Positions 1-8,550 are shown, counted from the stretch's first letter. The stretch: 64,000 bases of DNA from Planctomycetota bacterium (GCA_003389325.1 QQVE01000055.1:186001-250000); one strand, 5' to 3'. Notes: a model not told the origin generated them from the letters alone. Translations and numbers: made by a program.

Positions 1-24
1 TGCATAACAACCGGATCGGTCGTG

Positions 25-558
25 CTACGAACGTACTGCCGCGACGTTGACCGAGTCCTCGGCGATTTCAGTGAGGATCATATCGGCGCGGGACTCCTCC
101 TCCAGCGTGTTTTGCAGCAGCGCGGCCACTTCCGAAAGGCCCAACCGCCGGGCGAAGGACCGTGCGCAGCCATAGCCGGCGACTTCGTAGTGCTCGATAC
201 GCTGGGCGGCGGCGATCAGGGCCGCGTCTTTCACCTCGGCATCGCCTTCGGCCTGGACGATCTCCTCGCCTTCGGAGATCAGGCCCTGCATCGCCTCGCA
301 CGTTTCGGGCTGAGGCCGTTGTCCCAGCAGTTTGAACGCCTGCTCGAGGCGAAGCTTGTGGGCTCGGGTCTCCTCGAGGTGGGACTGAAGTGCCGTCTTC
401 AGGTCCGGAGACTGGGCAGCCTCGGCCATTTTCGGCAGCGCGGCGATGAGTTGAACCTCGGCGCTGTAAAGGTCGCGCAACTGCAGCGCCAGCACGCCCT
501 CGAGGTTGTCGAGCGTCAGACGTCCATTGCCGGTCAGCTTGGAGAACCATGATGTCAT
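25..558 (-). CDS. DUF892 ferritin-like (YciE/YciF family) protein
   Basis: This is a 177-residue all-helical protein of the DUF892 / YciF family, a ferritin-like fold whose members are induced by stress; the biochemical role is not settled. The sequence shows the family pattern: an opening helix with LRDLYSAEVQLIAALPKM, then E and H residues spaced along later helices (HLEETRAHKLRLEQ, RIEHYEVAGYG, LEEESRAD) that would make a di-metal site. The reading frame is open for 92 codons further upstream. I chose the ATG at 558 because a GGAGG lies at 567-571 and family homology begins there. It diverges from transketolase, with a sigma-54-like promoter about 60 bases upstream. Family assignment is firm; function is inferred only. 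Confidence 0.9.
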   Translation of the reverse strand: MTSWFSKLTGNGRLTLDNLEGVLALQLRDLYSAEVQLIAALPKMAEAAQSPDLKTALQSHLEETRAHKLRLEQAFKLLGQRPQPETCEAMQGLISEGEEIVQAEGDAEVKDAALIAAAQRIEHYEVAGYGCARSFARRLGLSEVAALLQNTLEEESRADMILTEIAEDSVNVAAVRS

Positions 559-624
559 CGGGGAAACCTCCATGAAGGGCGGAAAAGATCGGTCGCCATC
601 AATACATGCATCGATGTGTCGAGG

Positions 625-641
625 GTGCAAACTGCGCGCCG
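625..641 (-). promoter_or_regulatory. Sigma-54-like -24/-12 promoter for the DUF892 gene
   Basis: On the minus strand the segment reads GGCGCG-CAGT-TTGCA, with GG (639-640) and GC (627-628) exactly 10 bases apart as sigma-54 requires. Predicted start of transcription is near 615, giving a leader of about 57 bases. It matches the consensus except for one base in the -24 block. Confidence 0.6.
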
Positions 642-658
642 CGAGATGCACGTTGATG

Positions 659-684
659 GGCCGCGCTACGTACGTTGCGCGGCC
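659..684. repeat. Inverted repeat, possible activator site
   Basis: GGCCGCGC (659-666) is mirrored by GCGCGGCC (677-684) around a TACGTACG-containing centre. It lies between two divergent sigma-54-like promoters, about 55 bases upstream of the DUF892 start, a position suitable for an enhancer-binding protein. A GGCCGCGCGGCC palindrome occurs upstream of sodC, but no clear equivalent was found at the other sites, so the role is speculative. Confidence 0.3.
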
Positions 685-804
685 GAGCGACGACATCGCC
701 AGCACGGTTGGCAAGTACCCGACATGCGCGGGGAGCCGCCAGGTTGAGTTGCGAGCGCTCACGCCGCTCCGACGGAGGGTCGCCGTGACGGATCGAGTTA
801 AATC

Positions 805-822
805 TCGGCATGCGATCTGCAC
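805..822 (+). promoter_or_regulatory. Sigma-54-like -24/-12 promoter for tkt-tal
   Basis: The element reads GGCATG-CGAT-CTGCA, with GG at 807-808 and GC at 819-820, 10 bases apart. The predicted transcription start near 832 lies 38 bases before the transketolase ATG. The core GGCA..CGATCTGCAC is nearly the same as that of the dodecin promoter. Confidence 0.6.
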
Positions 823-869
823 AGAGTAAGGCACTCAGCTACTTGCTCTGGAACTCACGGAGGTGAGAG

Positions 870-2843
870 ATGTCTTTCACGCAATCGACGCACGCCAAAG
901 CCATCGAGCTTATCAAGCTGTCTCTGGAGATGACCACGGCCGCAGGCTCGGGGCACCCCACCTCGGCAGCGAGTCTGGCTCATCTCGTTACCGTCTTGAT
1001 GTACAGCCACATGCGCTACGATCCCGGTAGCATCCCCCAGTGGGGCGCCGATCGGCTGGTGCTTTCCGAAGGGCACGCGTGTCCGATCGTCTATGCCGCG
1101 GGTGCCGACTTGGGCCTGCCGGTGGCAGGACGCTCGGGCTGGCGACCGATGACCCGCGACGATGCCCTCGACTTGCGGCGGCTGGAATCGCCGATCGACG
1201 GACATCCCAATCCCGCCGAAGGCTTTCCGTTTTTCCCGGCGGCCACCGGCTCGCTGGGGCAGGGACTCTCGCTGGCCGCGGGCATGGCCCTGGCCGGGCG
1301 TCTCGACGGCGCCGCGAAACGAGTGTTCTGCCTGATCGGCGACGGCGAAAGCCGCGAAGGCCAGGTGTGGGAGGCGATTGACTTTCTGATCGACTACCGC
1401 CTGGCCGAAGTCTGCCCCATTTTCAACTGCAACCAGTTCGGCCAGTCCGACGCCGTGAGCGACCAGCAAAGCGCCGATCGCCTGGCGGCGAAACTCACCG
1501 CCGCCGGCTGCGAGACGCTGCAAATCGACGGGCACGACCCCGAGGCCATCCGCGAGGCGCTTGAGCGCCACGCGGCGTGGGACGAAGAGACGGGAACGCC
1601 GCCGGTGGCCATCGTCGCGCGGACCCACAAGGGTTGGGGATTCACCGACGTGCTGGGGTCGGACGTGCACGGCAAGCCGGTTCCCGAGGACGACCTGCCG
1701 GCGGCAATGGAAAGCCTCGACAACACGGCCAAGCGCCTCGAGGCGGCCTGGACCGAAGGGGATCTGACGATCGATCGCCCCGAGCATGCCGTCGAGCCTG
1801 TCACCAGCGGGACGGAGACGCCGACGTTCGCCGAGGCCACCAAGAAATACGGCTACGAGAAACTGCTCGACAAGGGCGAACTTGCGACGCGGAAAGCCTA
1901 CGGCGTCGCGCTGCGAGCGCTGGGGCATAGCCATCCGCAGGTGGTGGCGCTCGACGGCGATGTGCGCAACTCGACGTATAGTGAGTATTTCGCCGACGAT
2001 CCGCTTCTCGCGCAGCGCTTCTTCAAGTGCCGCATTGCCGAGCAAAACATGGTCTCGGTCGCCGCCGGACTGGCCGTCGAGCACAAGGTGCCCTTCGCCT
2101 CGACTTTCGGCAAGTTCCTGATGCGGGGCTACGACCAACTGGAGATGGCCCTGATCGGCCGGCTCAACCTCAAGGTCGTCGGCTCACACGTCGGCGTCAG
2201 CCTGGCGGCCGACGGACCCAGCCAGATGGCGCTGCCCGACGTCGGCTACTTTCGCGCCTGGACCACCGTGCGGCGATCGAACGGCGAGCCGGTGCTGTAC
2301 TTGCTCAACCCTTGCGACGCCTACTCCGCCTACGCGCTGACTCTGGCCATGGCCGACCACGACGGAGCCTGCTACCTGCGCACACTGCGGCCCGACGTGC
2401 CCTTCGTCTACGAGGACGACACGCCTTTTGAGTTGGGCGGCCACAAAGTGTTGCTGTCCGGCCGCGACCTGCTGATCGTCGCCACGGGCTACATGGTGCA
2501 CGAAGCACTTACCGCCGCGCGAAAGCTGCACCAGCGCGACATCTACGCGACCGTGGTCGACGCGTACTCGCTGCCGTTTGACGAGGCCGCCATCGCCGGG
2601 CTCGCCGGCGAGAACGGGGGCCGGGTGCTCACTGTCGAGGACAACTATGGGGGCGGGTTCGGTGCCGCCGTAAGCGATGCGCTGGCCGCGCAGGGAGGCA
2701 CGTTCTCCGTTCGCCAGATGCACGTGCGGCGGATCCCCAAATCGGGACGCGATCCCGACGAGGTGTTGGAGTACCTGGAACTGTCACCCGACCACATCGC
2801 GGCCGCTGCCGAGGAATGCCTCGCCGCGCGCGTCGCGTCATGA
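870..2843 (+). CDS. tkt: Transketolase
   Basis: Thiamine-diphosphate enzyme of the non-oxidative pentose phosphate pathway that moves two-carbon ketol units between sugar phosphates in the cytoplasm. At 657 residues it has normal length. The N-terminal domain shows GSGHPTSAAS and the ThDP/Mg motif GDGESREGQ (about 153-163) ending in the N of FNCNQFG. The middle pyrimidine domain has IAEQNMVSVAAGLA with the catalytic Glu, and the C-terminal domain has VEDNYGGGFG. The ATG at 870 has a strong GGAGGTGA Shine-Dalgarno. It is followed by transaldolase after 33 bases, so both enzymes of the branch are made together. Placement beside stress genes and a sigma-54-like promoter suggests a stress-dedicated copy for carbon rerouting, which is inference. 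Confidence 0.96.
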   Translation: MSFTQSTHAKAIELIKLSLEMTTAAGSGHPTSAASLAHLVTVLMYSHMRYDPGSIPQWGADRLVLSEGHACPIVYAAGADLGLPVAGRSGWRPMTRDDALDLRRLESPIDGHPNPAEGFPFFPAATGSLGQGLSLAAGMALAGRLDGAAKRVFCLIGDGESREGQVWEAIDFLIDYRLAEVCPIFNCNQFGQSDAVSDQQSADRLAAKLTAAGCETLQIDGHDPEAIREALERHAAWDEETGTPPVAIVARTHKGWGFTDVLGSDVHGKPVPEDDLPAAMESLDNTAKRLEAAWTEGDLTIDRPEHAVEPVTSGTETPTFAEATKKYGYEKLLDKGELATRKAYGVALRALGHSHPQVVALDGDVRNSTYSEYFADDPLLAQRFFKCRIAEQNMVSVAAGLAVEHKVPFASTFGKFLMRGYDQLEMALIGRLNLKVVGSHVGVSLAADGPSQMALPDVGYFRAWTTVRRSNGEPVLYLLNPCDAYSAYALTLAMADHDGACYLRTLRPDVPFVYEDDTPFELGGHKVLLSGRDLLIVATGYMVHEALTAARKLHQRDIYATVVDAYSLPFDEAAIAGLAGENGGRVLTVEDNYGGGFGAAVSDALAAQGGTFSVRQMHVRRIPKSGRDPDEVLEYLELSPDHIAAAAEECLAARVAS

Positions 2844-2876
2844 CCGCGAATACGAAAACGACCCCAGGAGGACGCC

Positions 2877-4019
2877 ATGACTAGCACGCAACCTCTGTTG
2901 AAGCTAATCGAATTCGGCCAAAGCTACTGGCTCGACAACCTGACCCGCGGGATGATCCACGATGGCGAGCTTGCTCGCCGGGTCGAGGAGGAGGGCCTGC
3001 GCGGCGTCACGTCGAATCCGAAGATCTTTCAGAACGCCATCTCGAAGAGCGACGACTACGACGAGCAGATCGAGCAGCTCACCAGCCAGGCCCACACGGT
3101 CGACGAGACCTACGAGCGGATCGTCGTCAAGGACGTTCAAGATGCTTGCGACGTCCTGCGGCCGGTCTACGACGAGAGCCAGGGCGACGACGGATACGTC
3201 AGCCTCGAAGTATCGCCCCACCTGGCACATCTGACCAGCGCGACCATGCGCAGCGCGCGGCATTTGTACGCCGCGGTCGATCGCCCCAATGTGTTGATCA
3301 AGATCCCCGGCACCGCGGCCTGTCTGCCGGCGATCGAGCAGATGTTGTACGAGGGGGTGAACGTCAATATCACGCTGCTGTTCTCCGTCAAGCGATACAA
3401 GGCGGTGGCCCAAGCCTACCAGCGGGCCCTGGAGCGGCGGCTGGAGGAAGGCCAGCCGGTGCACGACGTCTCGTCGGTGGCGAGCTTCTTTCTCAGCCGC
3501 ATCGACGTGCTGGTCGACGAGTTGTTGCAGCAGCGGATCGTGCCGGGCGAGTCCGAGCGGCTGGATCCCGACCCCGAGCAACTGCTGGGCGAGGCGGCGA
3601 TCGCCAACGCCAAAACGGCATATCAGGCCTTTCGCCGCGCGTTTCGCGGCGAGCGTTGGGAGAAGCTCTCGCAAGCCGGGGCTCGCGTGCAGCGCGTCCT
3701 CTGGGCAAGCACCAGCACCAAGAATCCCGACTACCCGGACGTCCGCTACGTCGAGCCGCTGATCGGTCCCCACACGGTCAACACGATGCCCGATGAGACG
3801 ATTGCCGCTTTCGCCGACCACGGCCAGGTTCAGGGCGTGACGATCACCAAGGGGATCGGCCGGGCCCGCGACGTGGTCAAGAAGCTCAAGAGCATGGGCA
3901 TCGACCTGGAGCAAGTCGCCTGGCAGCTCGAGCACGAAGGGGTGCAGAAGTTCATCGAACCGTTTGACGAGTTGATCGCGTCGCTGGCCGAAAAGCGCGA
4001 CGCGTGTGCCGTCTCGTAG
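2877..4019 (+). CDS. tal: Transaldolase
   Basis: Transfers a dihydroxyacetone unit between sugar phosphates through a Schiff base, partnering the transketolase just upstream. The 380 residues match the long transaldolase class found in cyanobacteria and actinobacteria rather than the roughly 317-residue TalB class. Key features are the opening WLDNLTRGMI and GVTSNPKIF (substrate pocket), the Schiff-base lysine in NVLIKIPGT (Lys142), and NVNITLLFS. A GGAGG sits 6 bases before the ATG. It forms an operon with tkt and with the small gene that starts 11 bases after its stop. Confidence 0.96.
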   Translation: MTSTQPLLKLIEFGQSYWLDNLTRGMIHDGELARRVEEEGLRGVTSNPKIFQNAISKSDDYDEQIEQLTSQAHTVDETYERIVVKDVQDACDVLRPVYDESQGDDGYVSLEVSPHLAHLTSATMRSARHLYAAVDRPNVLIKIPGTAACLPAIEQMLYEGVNVNITLLFSVKRYKAVAQAYQRALERRLEEGQPVHDVSSVASFFLSRIDVLVDELLQQRIVPGESERLDPDPEQLLGEAAIANAKTAYQAFRRAFRGERWEKLSQAGARVQRVLWASTSTKNPDYPDVRYVEPLIGPHTVNTMPDETIAAFADHGQVQGVTITKGIGRARDVVKKLKSMGIDLEQVAWQLEHEGVQKFIEPFDELIASLAEKRDACAVS

Positions 4020-4030
4020 GAGGTGCGCAA

Positions 4031-4231
4031 ATGACCGCTCAGAAGAAGACACCGACCTCGCTGGACCGCGTATCGATCTCCCGGCCGCCAGACGCCCAGC
4101 CGGAGCAAAACATGGAGCAATGGCGCCAGGCGGTGCACGATGCCGACCGCCACGGCCTACTCGAGCAGTTCGTGAACGAGCTGGGCTATGAGCTTGTGCC
4201 ACGCCGGTCTTCGGCCGCCAAACCGAAGTAG
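4031..4231 (+). CDS. Small hypothetical protein in the tkt-tal operon
   Basis: A 66-residue soluble protein that I do not recognise. It has a polar, disordered-looking N-terminus (residues 1-30), a short amphipathic helix containing WRQAVHDADRHGLLEQF, and a basic tail. The start at 4031 is supported by AGGAGGT overlapping the transaldolase stop codon, so it is translated as part of the same operon. No signal peptide, membrane segment or metal motif is present. It may modulate the two sugar-phosphate enzymes, but nothing in the sequence proves this. Confidence 0.75.
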   Translation: MTAQKKTPTSLDRVSISRPPDAQPEQNMEQWRQAVHDADRHGLLEQFVNELGYELVPRRSSAAKPK

Positions 4232-4324
4232 CGGGGCCAGACGCATTGTCGCCATGTGACTTTCGATAAGGAGCAAGCATGACCGACACAGCGGATCGGT
4301 CCCGCTCCGGCTTCGCGGGCTAGC

Positions 4325-5398
4325 TTACGTCGCGATCGCGTAGAGCACTCCCAGTCCGATGGCGTACATGAGCAGCACGAATGCCGAGTCGACGCCCATC
4401 CGCAGAATCGTTTGATCGCGGCGTTCCAGCAGCCCCCAGAGGTAAACGGCGGTCATGGCGATCGCCAGGCTGCCCATCAGCACGGCCGAGTCGTCGACCG
4501 CGTTGATCACCGGCTCGGCGGCGTAGGCCACGTCGCTGGCAAAGAGCAACGCCACTTCGAGCGTATTCGTGCCGAAGATGTTGGCCATCGCCATCGTATA
4601 GGCCCCCAGACGAATGGCCCCGGCGGTCGTGCTCAACTCGGGCAGCGAGGTGGCCACGGCCACGAGCGTCGCTCCGATGAATCCGCTGCCAATGCCGGTT
4701 TGCACTGAAAGCGTGTCGGCGGCGTTCGACACGGCCCAGCCACCGACGAGGACCAACGCGCAGTTGCCGGCAAACAGCAAGAACAGTTGCACGCTCGACC
4801 ACGACGCGTACTGCTCGTGCGCAGCTGACGATTCGCTGAGATTTTCCTCGGCCCCGGGAGGCAGCTCGGAAGGAACCCAGGATTGCCGGTCCGTGAACCG
4901 CTCCATGAAATAGAGCGACAAGACGTACACGCCGACCAGCAACAGCGGCCAGACACCGACGTGCCCCAGAATCGCGAAGTCGCCTGCGGCGATCGCCGAT
5001 AGTGCCAACGCGATCTGCAGAATGAGCAGGACGCCTCCCAGCAGCAACACCGGCTGGGGTGAGAAGAACGTCAGGGCGCCGCGCACGAAGAGAAAATCGA
5101 TGACCGCCAGCACGGCAAGCTGCATCGCGACGCCGCCGAACAGGTTGTTGACCGCCAGGGAAGCATTTCCCAGGTGACTGGCCGTCACGGTCGTGGCGAT
5201 TTCGGGCAGGGATGTGGCTCCGCCGAGCAGCAGCGCGCCGGCCAGGGCGCGCGAGTATCCCAGTCGCTTCGCGATCGTGTCGGCGCCCAGCGAGAGGCGG
5301 GTCCCGCCGAACCAGACAACGGTACTGCCGACGGCCAGCACAACGGCGTTGCCCCAAAGCGGAAGATTTTCGAAGGAGATCGTCGGCACGATTACCAC
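4325..5398 (-). CDS. CaCA-family Na+/Ca2+ (cation) exchanger
   Basis: Integral inner-membrane antiporter of the calcium/cation antiporter superfamily, 357 residues. It shows the internal two-fold repeat of the family: alpha-1 motif [12 protein letters not shown] followed by NNLFGG, and alpha-2 motif [13 protein letters not shown] followed by ANIFGTN. Each keeps the acidic Glu that binds the ion. A charged cytoplasmic loop (about residues 170-200) separates the halves. The start appears to be GTG at 5398, since no ATG lies nearby in frame. A sigma-54-like promoter lies about 80 bases upstream. The second exchanger at 6910 is a diverged relative. The exact ion (Ca2+ or other) cannot be told from sequence. 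Confidence 0.88.
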   Translation of the reverse strand: MVIVPTISFENLPLWGNAVVLAVGSTVVWFGGTRLSLGADTIAKRLGYSRALAGALLLGGATSLPEIATTVTASHLGNASLAVNNLFGGVAMQLAVLAVIDFLFVRGALTFFSPQPVLLLGGVLLILQIALALSAIAAGDFAILGHVGVWPLLLVGVYVLSLYFMERFTDRQSWVPSELPPGAEENLSESSAAHEQYASWSSVQLFLLFAGNCALVLVGGWAVSNAADTLSVQTGIGSGFIGATLVAVATSLPELSTTAGAIRLGAYTMAMANIFGTNTLEVALLFASDVAYAAEPVINAVDDSAVLMGSLAIAMTAVYLWGLLERRDQTILRMGVDSAFVLLMYAIGLGVLYAIAT

Positions 5399-5486
5399 CC
5401 ATGTCTCGAGTGCGAGGATTCAGACTCCCCTCGGAGCGATGATGCGTGGTCCACCACGTCGCGGCTGAGTTCCAAGCGAGTTGCTG

Positions 5487-5503
5487 GTGCATGTGGCGTT
5501 CCG
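5487..5503 (-). promoter_or_regulatory. Sigma-54-like promoter for the cation exchanger
   Basis: Minus strand reads GGAACG-CCAC-ATGCA, with GG (5501-5502) and GC (5489-5490) separated by 10 bases. The predicted start near 5478 gives an 80-base leader to the GTG at 5398. Confidence 0.5.
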
Positions 5504-5615
5504 AACTCCCCGCGCCGCGGCATCCGACCACGTAGCTGCGCGGCGAAGCACCAACCTGGGGACGCAAGTGCCAACGCGGTTTCGAATCCACCACCGGCGG
5601 CGGAACGTGCGCGGG

Positions 5616-5632
5616 GGGAACGCTGTTTGCAG
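5616..5632 (+). promoter_or_regulatory. Sigma-54-like promoter for the DksA-like operon
   Basis: The element reads GGAACG-CTGT-TTGCAG, with GG at 5617-5618 and GC at 5629-5630. It repeats the core of the BON-gene promoter (GGAACA-N4-TTGCAG). Predicted transcription starts near 5642, 55 bases before the ATG at 5697. Confidence 0.6.
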
Positions 5633-5696
5633 CAATGAAGCGTGTGTCGGCAGAACAACACGCGGAAACCAATCTCCATCGCGAGGAGGTACGCAT

Positions 5697-6056
5697 ATGA
5701 ACCAGGCTGAATTGCAGAAACGACGCCAGCGGCTGCTGGACGACCGTCGGCGGCTGGAGAGCGAAGTGCAGCAGATCGACCAAGCGCGGGCTGAACACCT
5801 GCAGCCGCCGGGCGAGATCTCAAACGTCCGCACGCACCCAGCCGATCAAGATGCCGAAGGTCTGGCCGAACAAGTTGTGGCCGTCGAAACGCTCCGGGGC
5901 GAAATGCGATCGATCGACGATGCCCTGGCCCGCATCGGCGACGGCAGCTATGGGATCTGCAAGCGCTGCGGGAAGCACATTGCAAGTGAGCGCCTGGAGG
6001 CCATTCCGCACGCCGGCCTCTGCGTGCGGTGCGAGCAGGCCGAGGAAGACCGCTAA
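5697..6056 (+). CDS. DksA/TraR-like C4 zinc-finger protein
   Basis: A 119-residue protein with a long N-terminal coiled coil (about 1-80) and a C4 zinc finger with Cys88, Cys91, Cys109 and Cys112 in the order CKRC...LCVRC. This is the DksA/TraR architecture: proteins that insert a coiled coil into the RNA polymerase secondary channel and change transcription of ribosomal and stress genes, often with ppGpp. The ATG at 5697 follows GAGGAGGT closely. It heads an operon with the HPF-like fusion protein and a second exchanger. Between the paired sigma-54-like promoters it diverges from the first exchanger. Whether it keeps the acidic DksA tip is unclear, so DksA-like is safer than DksA. Confidence 0.88.
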   Translation: MNQAELQKRRQRLLDDRRRLESEVQQIDQARAEHLQPPGEISNVRTHPADQDAEGLAEQVVAVETLRGEMRSIDDALARIGDGSYGICKRCGKHIASERLEAIPHAGLCVRCEQAEEDR

Positions 6057-6096
6057 ATCGTCGATAGTACGCACCGGCAGACAAGCAGGAGCCACG

Positions 6097-6837
6097 ATGA
6101 GATACTCCGACCAGAGCTATAACATCCGGATCGAGCTCGATACGGAAAACTGCGAGCTTTCTCCCACCGAAATCGCGCGCCTCGAAGACGCGCTCGATCC
6201 TCTGCGCGATCCGGTGAAAAACTTTCCCGTGGCGGACCTGTACGTGACGATCCAGTTTAAGCCGCCGAGTCACGACTATCGCGTCAAGGTGGTTCTCCGG
6301 CTTCCGAAGCGGTCGCTGGCCACTGGCGATGTCGACGAGGAGATGTACGGCGCGTACAGGCGCTGCGTGCGGAAGCTCGTCCAGCGCGTCGAAGCCTACA
6401 AGGAGCGGCTGTCCTATGCGGAGGACGCCTCCAAGCACCAGCAGGGCACGCGGCACGACATCGTTGCCGAACGACCGCTCGACGGGCCCGCGCTCGATCG
6501 CGCCGTGGCCGACGGCAACTATCCGGAATTCCGCCGGCTCACCTTTCCACTCGAAGAGCCGCTACGAAAGCGAATCGGACGCTGGATTCAGCGCTATCCG
6601 AACATCGAAGCCCAGCTCGGCAATCGTTTCGATCTGGCCGACATGGTCGAGGAAGTGTTTCTCAACGCCTTCGAGCGGTACGATTCGCGGCCCCGCGCAG
6701 TCCCCTTCGGCGACTGGCTGGAAGGGTTGATCGATCCTTCGGTCCGGCTGCTCAGCAAGGACACCGAAGAGGAGTTGACCAATATCAGCTTCGCCCGCAC
6801 CGCGTACGAGGCCATCGAGGAGGAGCGTCCAGAGTGA
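6097..6837 (+). CDS. HPF/RaiA-like domain fused to sigma-region-2-like segment
   Basis: A 246-residue protein of unusual build. Residues 1-110 resemble the ribosome-hibernation (HPF/RaiA, S30AE) fold, with a beta strand NIRIELDTE, the strand DLYVTIQF and then VKVVLRLPKRSL. Residues about 148-215 resemble RNA polymerase sigma region 2, with LRKRIGRWIQRYPNIE and the typical DLADMVEEVFLNAFERYD. There is no region 4. AGGAGCC precedes the ATG at 6097. It is second in the DksA-like operon, so one transcript would encode proteins touching both RNA polymerase and the ribosome. The HPF resemblance is moderate and the sigma-like part is read by eye. Function is not established. Confidence 0.72.
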   Translation: MRYSDQSYNIRIELDTENCELSPTEIARLEDALDPLRDPVKNFPVADLYVTIQFKPPSHDYRVKVVLRLPKRSLATGDVDEEMYGAYRRCVRKLVQRVEAYKERLSYAEDASKHQQGTRHDIVAERPLDGPALDRAVADGNYPEFRRLTFPLEEPLRKRIGRWIQRYPNIEAQLGNRFDLADMVEEVFLNAFERYDSRPRAVPFGDWLEGLIDPSVRLLSKDTEEELTNISFARTAYEAIEEERPE

Positions 6838-6909
6838 CTTTCACCGGAGTGACGCGAGGCCGCGATCTTCTCCTGGCACTGCGGGCAGAAGTAAGGGGTT
6901 CCACTCGCG

Positions 6910-7947
6910 ATGTTTGAACTCTCCCTGCCCCTCTGGGGCGACGTACTGCTGTTCGTCGGCGCGGCTACCGTGATCGGTGTAGCCGGCGTGGCCACGGCCA
7001 GCTTTGCCGACCGCCTGGCCGACCGCACCGGTTTGGGCGAGGCACTGACCGGCACCGTGTTCTTGGGCTTTGTGACGGCGTTGCCCGGGCTGGCGGCTTC
7101 GGTGGCCGCGGCACTCGCGGGGTACCCGGCGCTGGCGATCAGCAATGCCTTGGGGGGCATCGCGGTCCAAACCGCCGCCCTGGCCGTAGCAGACATTGCC
7201 TACAAGCGCGCCAACCTCGAGCACGCCGCGGCGTCGGCCCCCAACATGATGCAGGCCTGCATGCTGGTCGCCCTCATGGTGCTCGTGCTGGTCGGCCTGA
7301 GCGCGCCGAACGTCACGGTGTTGCGCATTCATCCGGCCACGATCGGGCTGACGGCCACCGCCGGCGTGGCCTTCTGGCTGGTCTACCGCACCCGCAAGGA
7401 CCCGATGTGGCGGCCGACGCAGACCGACGAAACCGTACAGGACGAGCCTGAGGAGGAGCACAAGCGCCAAAGCCTGCGCTGGCTGGCGAGCGGGTTGATC
7501 GTCGCCGCGGCGATCACGGCCGTCGCCGGCGTGGGCGTCGCCCAAGCGGCTCAAAACCTCGTTGCAGAGACCGCCATTCCAGAGACGATCGTCGGGGGAC
7601 TGTTCATGGCCGTGGCCACCAGCCTGCCGGAATTGGTCACCAGCGTGGCGGCCGTGCGGCGCGGCGCCTTGACACTGGCGGTGAGCGATATCGTCGGCGG
7701 CAACTTCTTCGACGTCCTGTTTGTCGCGGCCGCCGACGCCGCCTACTTTTCCGGCTCGCTGTTCCACGGACCCGGTGTCGGTCAAAAAGAAGTCTTCTTG
7801 ACCAGCATGGCGATTCTGCTGAACGTCGTGCTGTTGACCGGCTTGATCTATCGCCAGAAGCACGGGCCGGCCAATATCGGTTTCGAGAGCGTCTTGATGC
7901 TGGTGATCTACCTCGGCGGATTCGTGGTGCTGTCGCTCGGCTTCTAG
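6910..7947 (+). CDS. Second CaCA-type exchanger with altered alpha-1 motif
   Basis: A 345-residue membrane protein with about ten hydrophobic segments and the same two-fold repeat as the exchanger at 4325. The second half keeps a full alpha-2 motif, [13 protein letters not shown] followed by DIVGGNFFDV. In the first half the motif is VTALPGLAASV, so the ion-binding Glu of the usual P-E pair is Gly. A charged loop (about 155-190) separates the halves. It begins 72 bases after the HPF-like gene and is probably in the same operon. Loss of one ligand suggests altered ion selectivity or a regulatory or partner role. The start at 6910 matches the length of the neighbouring paralogue. Confidence 0.82.
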   Translation: MFELSLPLWGDVLLFVGAATVIGVAGVATASFADRLADRTGLGEALTGTVFLGFVTALPGLAASVAAALAGYPALAISNALGGIAVQTAALAVADIAYKRANLEHAAASAPNMMQACMLVALMVLVLVGLSAPNVTVLRIHPATIGLTATAGVAFWLVYRTRKDPMWRPTQTDETVQDEPEEEHKRQSLRWLASGLIVAAAITAVAGVGVAQAAQNLVAETAIPETIVGGLFMAVATSLPELVTSVAAVRRGALTLAVSDIVGGNFFDVLFVAAADAAYFSGSLFHGPGVGQKEVFLTSMAILLNVVLLTGLIYRQKHGPANIGFESVLMLVIYLGGFVVLSLGF

Positions 7948-7974
7948 GCTCTTTCCGCCCGGAGCGCGAGCCGA

Positions 7975-8187
7975 CTACTCCTCGATGGCGAAAGCCACGT
8001 CCATCGTCACTTTGTAGTCGCTCACCTTGTCATTAGCGACGCTGGCGGTCCAGTCGGTCACTTTCACGCCGCTGATCCCGCGCAGCGTGCGCGCCGCGGA
8101 CGCGACACCTTTCGAAATCGCATCGTCGAAGCTCTTGTCCGAGTTGGATACGATTTGCACGACTTTGGCAACGCCCTCGTGTGTCAT
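7975..8187 (-). CDS. Dodecin flavin-binding protein
   Basis: A 70-residue protein of the dodecin family, which forms hollow dodecamers that bind riboflavin or FMN between stacked tryptophans and protect against flavin photochemistry. The sequence shows the one-helix, three-strand pattern: KVVQIVSNSDKSFDDAI, the helix ASAARTLRGI, then KVTDWTASVANDKVSDYKV with the flavin-stacking Trp. The ATG at 8187 has GGGAGAAG upstream; a further upstream ATG at 8205 lacks support. A sigma-54-like promoter lies 55-80 bases upstream on the same strand. Confidence 0.92.
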   Translation of the reverse strand: MTHEGVAKVVQIVSNSDKSFDDAISKGVASAARTLRGISGVKVTDWTASVANDKVSDYKVTMDVAFAIEE

Positions 8188-8250
8188 GGTCGCTTCTCCC
8201 TTCACCCTTCTGAGTCTCGCGTGGCAGACAACGTTTCGCGGGACAAAAGC

Positions 8251-8268
8251 GTGCAGATCGTGTGCCGC
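8251..8268 (-). promoter_or_regulatory. Sigma-54-like promoter for dodecin
   Basis: Minus strand reads GGCACA-CGAT-CTGCA, with GG (8265-8266) and GC (8253-8254) 10 bases apart. The predicted start near 8242 gives a 55-base leader. The GGCAC block and TGCA block match the sigma-54 consensus well. Confidence 0.6.
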
Positions 8269-8441
8269 CCGGCCGGTTCGGACGCGCCATCTGGCAGGTC
8301 ACTGCCATTCGTGCATGAGCGAGAGCGTGGGGCTCCGCAAGCGGTCCGCGCCCGTGGACGCGCAGCCCGCAAGCTGGGGTCGCCGCGACCATTGTGGGTG
8401 TCCGTGATGCAGCGTCGGATTACCCGCGTCGCCGATACGCG

Positions 8442-8459
8442 TTGGAACAGACTTTGCAG
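8442..8459 (+). promoter_or_regulatory. Sigma-54-like promoter for the six-BON gene
   Basis: The element reads TTGGAACA-GACT-TTGCAG, with GG at 8444-8445 and GC at 8456-8457. It is the best -24/-12 match in the first 10 kb. Predicted transcription starts near 8469, about 82 bases before the ATG. Apart from the two promoters the 8188-8550 space shows only a TGGCAG-GTCA-CTGCCA inverted repeat. Confidence 0.65.
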
Positions 8460-8550
8460 CCTCATCGTATGGGACTGATGCGGGAGGCGATGGTTGCGCT
8501 GCTGGGCGTCAGCACCGCAGCGACGCGTTTGTCGATTACGAGGTGGAATC

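Noticed and set aside
559-834. N-terminal extension of the DUF892 protein
   Set aside because: The frame is open for 92 more codons, but GGAGG and family homology start at 558, and the extra part overlaps the divergent promoters.
6838-6909. TGGCACTGCGGGCAG before the second exchanger as a sigma-54 site
   Set aside because: The GG-GC spacing is one base too short, and the gene is likely co-transcribed with the upstream operon.
6838-6912. Minus-strand zinc-ribbon-like peptide (YFCPQCQEKI) in the intergenic space
   Set aside because: No start codon or ribosome-binding site fits, and the frame runs into the opposite strand of real genes.
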